From Pegea sp. RAD2-039 (taxonomy: Eukaryota > Chordata > Thaliacea > Salpida > Salpidae), in assembly GCA_034620365.1 (NCBI GenBank), contig JAQGEQ010000225.1:825849-889848 (forward strand): DNA of 64,000 bases, written 5' to 3'. Under the pieces are notes generated by a model. The model was given only the letters and a program-made list of their open reading frames with translations. It did no database searches and was not told the DNA's origin. The position numbers and the translations under genes are program-made. Of this stretch, positions 55,985 through 64,000 are shown piece by piece (the first letter of the stretch is position 1; the number at the start of each line of letters is the position of its first letter).

Positions 55985-56366
55985 TTAACGAGAACAAAAC
56001 AAGCTTGCAATGGCAATTGCCAGTCCTGCAATAAAATTTGCTCTGGTGAAAATCCGGTAATGGAATCTAATAAATACCTGCTGGTTTCATCTCACCTGTA
56101 GTGATGTGAGCAACAAAAAATTATAAACTATTTAATAACAACCAAATGAAGCAAATGGGATTTAGATGGTTTTGCATTAAATGAAGAACCAATGACATAC
56201 CATCTACTTCCTCTAATTCAAACCTATAATCAGCAAATCTATATCAGCTGAATTGGCCAAATTTAAATCTGAAATTGGCAACGATGTTGCCAAAATCAAC
56301 AAAAAATTTCTAGCTTGTCTAAATCAATGGACGAACTAGATGACTCTACAAAGAAACCTGTCAAAC
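55985..56366 (+). mobile_element. Degenerate LINE ORF1 fragment at a duplication breakpoint
   Basis: The plus strand matches the LINE ORF1 at 28135-28515: CAAGCTTGCAATGGCAATTG, the PHD finger coding region, then GAATTGGCCAAATTTAAATC and AGAAACCTGTCAAA. Stops and indels make it inactive. It ends exactly where Ly6-unit sequence begins (about 56367), so the two are joined at a breakpoint. Confidence 0.75.
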
Positions 56367-57890
56367 AGGATGAGGCGACGAAGAGTTAATATAAAAATAC
56401 TTACTAAGAGCAGGGTGCAGGTGCTCCAAGACTTTTGTCAACTATAACTTTAAAAGTTCTTAAAATCTCTAAGGAAAGTTTTAAATCAAAAATACTTTTA
56501 ATAGGAGAAATTGGCTTCAGTTTAACCTAAAGTTTTCTTAAAGGAAAACTGCTAAGATATGAATAAAACATTTTAACAAGTTTTTGAAGTTTAAAGTTTA
56601 GAAATAAAAACTGTTTTTGAATAATACTTATTTCATTGATAATCTTATTTGGTTAGAAGCATGATGTTTGAAATTTGATGAAAACGATTGAATAATTTAA
56701 AACCTAAATCTAAGAAATCAATTGAATGTTTTGTATTTTTTGAAAATTATTCGAAGAAGCTTTATGTTATCAATTAACTCAAAGTAAAATTGAAGACAAA
56801 AAATATTTCTTAAAATTTGCAAATTTGACTAAAATTGCAAAGCATGGTATGTGATAAAACAAATCAGTTTATTTGAAACTCAAAGTTTGTAAACTTATTT
56901 TTCAACAAGTTAGATTTTAGGCATCGTACACTTAAACATTTTTCAGTCACAACATTACTCTCTGTTAACAATTGGATATATTTTGATAATTTTTTATTCA
57001 GGTGTATAAACAAATTAGTTTTTGAAAAGCTTATTGGTTGCATTGAAATCAAAATATTCATTTTATTTTTATTTTATTTAAGATTGTTAAAACCTGATAA
57101 TAAACGTAAATATTTATTGGTTGAAGTCCATACATATGAATAATCTAAACAAACAAACACAACAATTATCTTTAGAAATGATTTTATAAAATAATATAAA
57201 AAGAAATGAAAAATTTAAACGCAAAAGAATAATAGCTGACTGACAAGTTAAAATAAAGTTTGTTTAATTCAACAAATCTGTATTCTCCATAGAATTTTAT
57301 TCAAGCGAATCTGATATGAATAGAAATTCGAATGAAATATGTGTTGTAATTACGTCATAAAATATTCAACGGTTTACCCTGAGCTATTTAACTGAAAGTC
57401 CTAAAAATTCTCAAATAACTCTGTAAATTGGATTTAAAGTTTATTTCAAAATATTTTTCTACAATTTACTTTTTAATAGAAATTGAAATCTTGTTGTTAC
57501 CTTGTAATGTTACAAAGGTGCTTTAAGATAACCATTTAACGAAAATATAAGTTGATTCTTAGAAATTACATCAATAACATCTAATATTACAATGGCTCAT
57601 ACTTTTTCACAATTTCAATAAAAGTATTTTCTGGTTTGATGATTTTCTATACAACCCAAAAAAATTTCATTAATCCTAGCTTGACGATTACAGTAAAGAT
57701 AAAAATTCATGATTAAAAATGCTGAAATAAGTTGGAATTTGTTTGAACTGTTTGGACAAGAAAATATTTCATGTTATATTAAATAACAATTTTAATATAT
57801 TTGCTCAGAAGCTAACATGTAAATACAAAAAAGAAAATTGTTTGAAAATTTTATTGATAACTCAATTAATAACATAAAGCTTCTTCAAAA
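56367..57890 (-). repeat. Rearranged partial Ly6 unit and right inner arm
   Basis: 56367-56660 matches the spacer at about 38985-39275 in the same orientation as copies A-C. 56670-56990 matches about 39615-39945; the bases between are deleted. 56880-57890 is the reverse complement of 47430-48400. No Ly6 exon is present, and the open stretch at 56864-57061 is not shared as protein. Confidence 0.85.
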
Positions 57891-59807
57891 TATTTTCAAA
57901 AAATACAAAACAATCAATTGATTTCTTAGATTTACGTTTTAAATTATTCAATCGTTTTCATCAAATTTCATTCTTTTTCATTATTAAAATAATATTTTTG
58001 TATAATAATAATGTATTTAACTATTTTACGAATTAAAAATAGTATCAATGAATTTTTAAACTAGATGATAACTAAAAATTATTAAAATAATTTCCAGAAA
58101 ATTATCCAACAGCTGATAGATAAAACAGTTTCTTTATCAAGTTTGTCTTTTAAAACTGATGTATTATTGACTAAGTCAATTTTACAAAGTAATTCGTATG
58201 TTTAGTATAAAAATACCTTTCAAATATTTCATGTTAAAAGTTAAACTTAAAGTTTATTGCAACAAGATAATTTAGATCAGTAACAATTTTGTTAGATTTA
58301 TTTATCACTTCTAACCAAATAAGATTATCAATGAAATAAGTATTATTCAAAAACAGTTTTTATTTCTAAACTTTAAACTTCAAAAACTTGTTAAAATATT
58401 TTATTCATATCTTAGCAGTTTTCCTTTAAGAAAACTTTAGGTTAAACTGAAGTCAATTTCTGCCTTTAAGAGTATTTTTGATTAAAAACTTTCCTTAGAG
58501 ATTTTAAGAACTTTTAAAGTTATAGTTGACAAAAGTATTGAAGCACCTGCACCCTGCTCTTAGTAAGGATTTTTATATTAACTCTTCTTTGCCTCTTCTT
58601 GTTTGTAGAGTACCTATACATCTCGAGTTATTGACGTTTAGTTAATGACGGTTAGCAACAAAAAAGGACAGTGATTGGTGATTTTTTATCTGCATTATTT
58701 GATAATAACATCAATGTATATATTTTAAATAGATCTTTTAACAATTAGTAATATAATCTAATTAACAAATAAATGTGTTTGATATTATGCATAATGTATG
58801 ATATACAATAGGTAAACATTGAGATAAAAATGATTTCTTATAATTATCAGGGTTAATTTCTAACAATTAAGAAAAAAGTGTTGTAGGACATTACCTTAAT
58901 AACTTCAAAAGTGTTCAAGATATTCTTGTTAAACTTTACAATTACCTTTTCAATTTTAATAGCTTTGATAAGGTTTTATTATTGGTAACAAGTTGCAAAA
59001 TTTTCCCTGATGCCCAAATATGGTAATATTTTCTTCAATTTATGATGTCATTCAAAAAAAGGATATTCATAAGAAAAAGTTTTTATATTGTAATGAGTTT
59101 TAAGTTTAGTGTTAGCTATGATGAGTTAGATTATTTATTATGTAGATTTACTTACCATTTTTAAATTAAATAGGTTATAAGATGATTTCAAAATTGGTTG
59201 CTTTATATGTTATTTTCTATTATTATGTTTTTAAGTTTAAGAAACCTATTTAAAAACATTTTTTTCATTAACTACAACTTTGCAAGGATAAACTTGTTAG
59301 AAAGAAAAGGGTAGGATTTATTGGTTACATTTTAGCAGGTAATTATTAGTTTAGGCCTAGAAACTGATTCTAAATACTAAATTTTATTTTTAATCAACTG
59401 CAGTCATAAAAAAGTGTCAGTTGATTAAACTAATTTACCAAACATAAAATAACTAATTGGAAAGATAGATAGAAACTATAGATCTCATATGAGATAAAAA
59501 TTATTTGAACAAGTTAAATATTACTTATGCATGTTTTAAAATAACAAGTAAAAGAATAATAAAATCAGACGAAGAGTATGTATTGATCTATAAAATCCTT
59601 TATAATATATTAAACATTTTATTATCATTTGTTTATATAAATCAATTTTTCAATTGTACAATAGATAAGAGAATTTTTTTATCATATCAGTAAGAGTTTC
59701 TTATTTAAACTAATTATACCAAACATAGCTTTTATAATTTTGCTGCTATCTCAAAATACTGTTTTTAGATTTTCTTGTCAAGTTATTTTTACAGTTTACT
59801 AAAGAAT

Positions 59808-60336
59808 ATGAAAAATATTTTGGTTTTGGTTTTGACTTCTGCTTTAATCATCAATGAAGGTATGAATGTAAACTACATTTGTAGAAATAAATCTTGCAGG
59901 TAACAAATCTTTATTTCAGTTTCTTCATTGAAATGTTATACTTGTGAAGGAGACAGTTGTAAAAACATGGAAACTACTACTTGCTCAAGTACCCAGAATG
60001 TTTGTCTTACTGTATCTGGTAAATCAAACTAACATTTTTTTGTAGTTATCCAAAACAGCATCTTCAACATGAAATATTTTCATAGTTAATGGTGTACCGA
60101 AAAAGAGATGTGCAATTAAAGATGAATGCGACTACATACCTGAGATTGAAGGAGCTGTTAGTCAAAGCTGCTGTAGTTCAAGTAAGATTTAAAAAAAAAT
60201 CCTTGAAAATCTTACTCATTGATAATCATTATCCTTATTTTCAGATTACTGTAACGGAAGTACTGGAGCCAAATCTAGTCTTCTTTTGATTGGATTGTCA
60301 GCATCTCTTGCTTATCTCTTCAGCAGCATGTTCTAG
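59808..60336 (+). CDS. Ly6/uPAR-type GPI-anchored protein, copy D
   Basis: Exons 59808-59859, 59920-60018, 60086-60181 and 60245-60336 give 112 aa. Signal peptide MKNILVLVLTSALIINE, mature start SSLKCYTCEGDSC, SSTQNVCLTVS, VNGVPKKRCAIKDEC, then CCSSNYCN and the intact GPI tail. It combines the TQ of copies B/C with the TVS of copy A and has its own VNG and CAI changes, a mosaic suggesting gene conversion. Confidence 0.9.
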
Positions 60337-63300
60337 ATTATTTAAAGATGCTTCTATTTAGATACTTCATGCTTTAATCATCAAAGAATAAACTAGCTTA
60401 AGAGCAAAACTCATCAAATGTATTTTTATCTGTGACTTCTTAAAGTTTTGTTATTTAAACTGTTAGAAAGATATCTAGATCACTTAATTTGTTTAGGATT
60501 GAAGTTTTGAAATTATCTGTTTAAACTGATGAAGATTTTAAAACTTTTTTTGACTTCATCACTGAAGGTAAAAACAATTCTAGAAAAAGTTTCAGATAAA
60601 TTGTTGATACTGTTCTTAAATATTATTTCACATATTTATTTATATTTATTTATATTAATATTTTATATCTAAATTTTATCCAATAAAACTGGAAATTTTG
60701 TAAACAATTAAGACCCAATTTAGCTAGATTGTTACATATATAAACAACCTAAATCAAAAAGATCTTTGGCACTATTAGATATCCAAGAAGTAAAAGCTTT
60801 TGTGGTCAAATTATAAAAATATTCCAGCCTGATACCTTTGAATAATTTCTTATCAAGTTTGTATATTCAAAGTTATATATGAATTAGAATATTAGATCAA
60901 TTTGAACCAAATTCTTATTTTATCATACTTAAAAGCTAGTTAATTTAATTTGATTACAGTTAAATTATTTGAAATTGGAATTGTATTTTTAGGTTTGATT
61001 TAATTCAATTTCTTTCAGTCTTTAATATGATATTTTTATCACAATTATCATTTAAGTTATTTTAAGAACTTGCATAAGAATGAATTGTGATATAATTGCC
61101 AATTTATGTTTGAATTTTTCAGTTGTTAAAAGATTTTTTAAATCAAATTGAAGTATTCAGTATACATAGTTTTTTATTCGGTTGATATTTGTTGTAACCA
61201 TTAACTTGTTATACTTCAACCATTAAAACTTTGATATAATTTAGTTAAAGGAAATACATTATTTAATATAAAATATTATTTATATTATATAAAATATCAA
61301 AATTATATAGTCATGACTTTTTTATACAGATAGATCTAAATATTTATGTGTGGTGTAGATAGTTTATAAGATTTTGTAATATTATAGTATAGTATAAATT
61401 ATAACTTTATTATATAGTAAAAATGATAATTTTATAATATAGTTTAAATATTATATAGTTATGAAATCATGTACATAAGACTTATCTTTTGATAAACCTG
61501 AATAAAAAATTGTCAAAATATATCCAATTGTTAACAGAGAGTAATGTTGTGACTGAAAAATGTTTAAGTGTACGATGCCTAAAATCTAACTTGTTGAAAA
61601 ATAAGTTTACAAACTTTGAGTTTCAAACAAACTGATTTGTTTTATCACATACCATGCTTTGCAATTTTAGTCAAATTTGCAAATTTTAAGAAATATTTTT
61701 TGTCTTCAATTTTACTTTGAGTTAATTGATAACATAAAGCTTCTTCGAATAATTTTCAAAAAATACAAAACAATCAATTGATTTCTTAGATTTAGGTTTT
61801 ACATTATTCAATCGTTTTCATCAAATTTCATTCTTTTTCATTATTAAAATAATATTTTTGTATAATAATAATGTATTTAACTATTTTACGAATAAAAAAT
61901 AGTATCAATGAATTTTTAAACTAGATGATAACTAAAAATTATTAAAATAATTTCCAGAAAATTATCCAACAGCTGATAGATAAAACAGTTTCTTTATCAA
62001 GTTTGTCTTTTAAAACTGATGTATTATTGACTAAGTCAATTTTACAAAGTAATTCGTATGTTTAGTATAAAAATACCTTTCAAATATTTCATGTTAAAAG
62101 TTAAACTTAAAGTTTACTGCAACAAGATAATTTAGATCAGTAACAATTTTGTTAGATTTATTTATCGCTTCTAACCAAATAAGATTATCAATGAAATAAG
62201 TATTATTCAAAAACAGTTTTTATTTCTAAACTTTAAACTTCAAAATCTTGATAAAATATTTTATTCATATCTGAGCAGTTTTCCTTTAAGAAAACTTTAG
62301 GTTAAACTGAAGGCAATTTCTGCCTTTAAGAGTAATTTTGATTAAAAACTTTCCTTAGAAATTTTAAGAACTTTTAAAGTTATAGTTGACAAAAGTCTTG
62401 GAGTACCTGCACCCTGCTCTTAGTAAGGATTTTTATATTAACTCTTCTTTGCCTCTTCTTATTTGTAGAGTACCTATACATCTCGAGTTATTGACGTTTA
62501 GTTAATGACGGTTAGCAACAAAAAAGGACAGTGATTGGTGATTTTTTATCGGCATTATTTTATAATGGCATCAATATATATATTTTAAATAGATATTTTA
62601 ACAATTAGTAATATAATCTAATTAACAAATAAATGTGTTTGATATTATGTATAATGTATGATATACAATAGGTAAACATTGAGATGAAAAATGATTTCTT
62701 ATAATTATCAGGGTTAATTTCTAACAATTAAGAAAAAAGTGTTGTAGGACATTACCTTAATAACTTCAAAAGTGTTCAAGATATTCTTGTTAAACTTTAC
62801 AATTACCATTTCAATTTTAATAGCTTTGATAAGGTTTTATTATTGGTAACAAGTTGCAAAATTTTCCCTGTTGCCCAAATATGGTAATATTTTCTTCAAT
62901 TTATGATGTCATTCAAAAAAAGGATATTCATAAGAAAAAGTTTTTATATTGTTATGAGTTTTAAGTTTAGTGTTAGCTATGATGAGTTAGATTATTTATT
63001 ATGTAGATTTACTTACCATTTTTAAATTAAATAGGTTATAAGATGATTTCAAAATTGGTTGCTTTATATGTTATTATTTATTATTATGTTTTTAAGTTTA
63101 AGAAACCTATTTAAAAACATTTTTTTCATTAACTACAACTTTACAAGGATAAACTTGTTAGAAAGAAAAGGGTAGGATTTATTGGTTACATTTTAGCAGG
63201 TAATTATTAGTTTAGGCCTAGAAACTAATTCTAAATACTAAATTTTAATCCATTGTAGTCATAAAAAAGTGTCAGTTGATTAAACTAATTTACCAAACAT

Positions 63301-63662
63301 AAAATAACTAATTGGAAAGATAGATAGAAACTATAGATCTCATATGAGATAAAAATTATTTGAACAAGTTAAATATTACTTATGCATGTTTTAAAATAAC
63401 AAGTAAAAGAATAATAAAATCAGACGAAGAGTATGTATTGATCTATAAAATCCTTTATAATATATTTAACATTTTATTATCATTTGTTTATATAAATCAA
63501 CTTTTCAATTGTACAATAGATAAGAGAATTTTTTTATCATATCAGTAAGAGTTTCTTTTTTAAACTAATTATACCAAACATAGCTTTTATAATTTTGCTG
63601 CTATCTCAAAATACTGTTTTTAGATTTTCTTGTCAAGTTATTTTTACAGTTTACTAAAGAAT

Positions 63663-64000
63663 ATGAAAAATATTTTCATTTTGGTTTTGGTTTTGACTTC
63701 TGCTTTAATCATCAATGAAGGTATGAATGTAAACTACATTTGTAGAAATAAATCTTGCAGGTAACAAATCTTTATTTCAGTTTCTTCATTGAAATGTTAT
63801 ACTTGTGAAGGAGACAGTTGTAAAAACATGGAAACCACTACTTGCTCAAGCAACCAGAATGTTTGTTTTACTGTATCTGGTAAATCAAACTAACATTTTT
63901 TTGTAGTTATCCAAAACAGCATCTTCAACATGAAATATTTTCATAGTTAATGGTGTACCGAAAAAGAGATGTGCAATTAAGGATGAATGCGACTACATAC
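63663..64000 (+). CDS. Ly6/uPAR-type protein, copy E (partial)
   Basis: Exons 63663-63720, 63781-63879 and 63947 to the window edge are present; the rest of exon 3 and exon 4 lie outside. The signal peptide has a two-codon insertion (MKNIFILVLVLTSALIINE). Copy-specific residues are SSNQNVCFTVS and VNGVPKKRCAIKDEC. The visible frame is intact. Confidence 0.88.

Larger units (their letters stand above)
57890..64000 (+). repeat. Inverted Ly6 units D and E, right arm
   Basis: The same 3.86-kb unit as at 36765-47430 but on the opposite strand. Gene starts 59808 and 63663 are 3855 apart. The second unit runs out of the window. Positions x on the left arm and y on the right satisfy x+y of about 105.3 kb (for example 45491 and 59808), giving one axis near 52.66 kb. 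Confidence 0.93.

Noticed and set aside
63741..63755. Possible 15-base in-frame microexon inside intron 1 of the young Ly6 genes (between TTTGTAG and GTAACAA)
   Set aside because: It would create flanking introns of only about 20-25 bases, below plausible intron size, and the diverged paralogue at 48894 lacks it.
36765..64000. Satellite DNA or a CRISPR-like array as explanation for the regular repeats
   Set aside because: The unit is 3.86 kb, contains a complete spliced gene and is partly inverted; it is a segmental gene duplication.

Overview
The window looks like nuclear DNA of an AT-rich invertebrate animal; the species cannot be named from sequence alone. Evidence: spliced genes with mostly 45-70 bp GT-AG introns, clear animal orthologues (DHX16, PCF11, SACM1L), eukaryotic tRNA genes without encoded CCA, a Ly6/uPAR-type GPI-anchored protein family, and several non-LTR retrotransposon (LINE) relics with a matching tRNA-derived SINE. 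I rebuilt exon chains by hand from splice sites, reading frame and family conservation; three chains close in frame over 9-20 exons each.

Layout. 1-2.9 kb: decayed minus-strand LINE copies. 4.4-8.8 kb: DHX16 (minus, 20 exons, 1035 aa). 9-12 kb: AT-rich, empty. 12.1-12.7 kb: a small predicted single-pass membrane protein (minus). 14.3 kb: LINE/SINE 3' tail. 15.8-16.7 kb: possible foldback element. 16.8-17.8 kb: pieces of two other LINE families in opposite orientation. 18.1-24.8 kb: PCF11 (minus, 19 exons, 1291 aa), with a possible promoter near 27.2 kb. 27.7-29.8 kb: a deletion-derivative LINE with one open frame. 30.2-31.3 kb: a LINE fragment split by a SINE. 31.6-32.0 kb: two identical tRNA-Thr(AGT) genes. 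32.5-35.2 kb: SACM1L (minus, 9 exons, 595 aa). 36.7-64 kb: a Ly6-like gene cluster.

The Ly6 cluster is the most distinctive part. Three near-identical units of about 3.86 kb lie in tandem on the minus strand (genes at 37.2, 41.1, 45.0 kb). The same unit reappears inverted on the plus strand (59.8 and 63.7 kb, the last cut by the window end), making a large imperfect palindrome with its axis near 52.66 kb. Two diverged paralogues (48.9 and 52.3 kb) sit in the spacer. All share four exons, phase-1 introns and ten cysteines. The last exon, which carries the GPI signal, is nearly identical in every copy while the ligand-facing exons differ. One paralogue has a stop just before the GPI signal and would be secreted if expressed.

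DHX16 (spliceosome activation), PCF11 (3' end formation) and SACM1L (phosphoinositide phosphatase) are housekeeping genes; apart from strand, no functional link between them is visible. Their GC-richer parts share short palindromic motifs, including TGACGTCA inside many introns.
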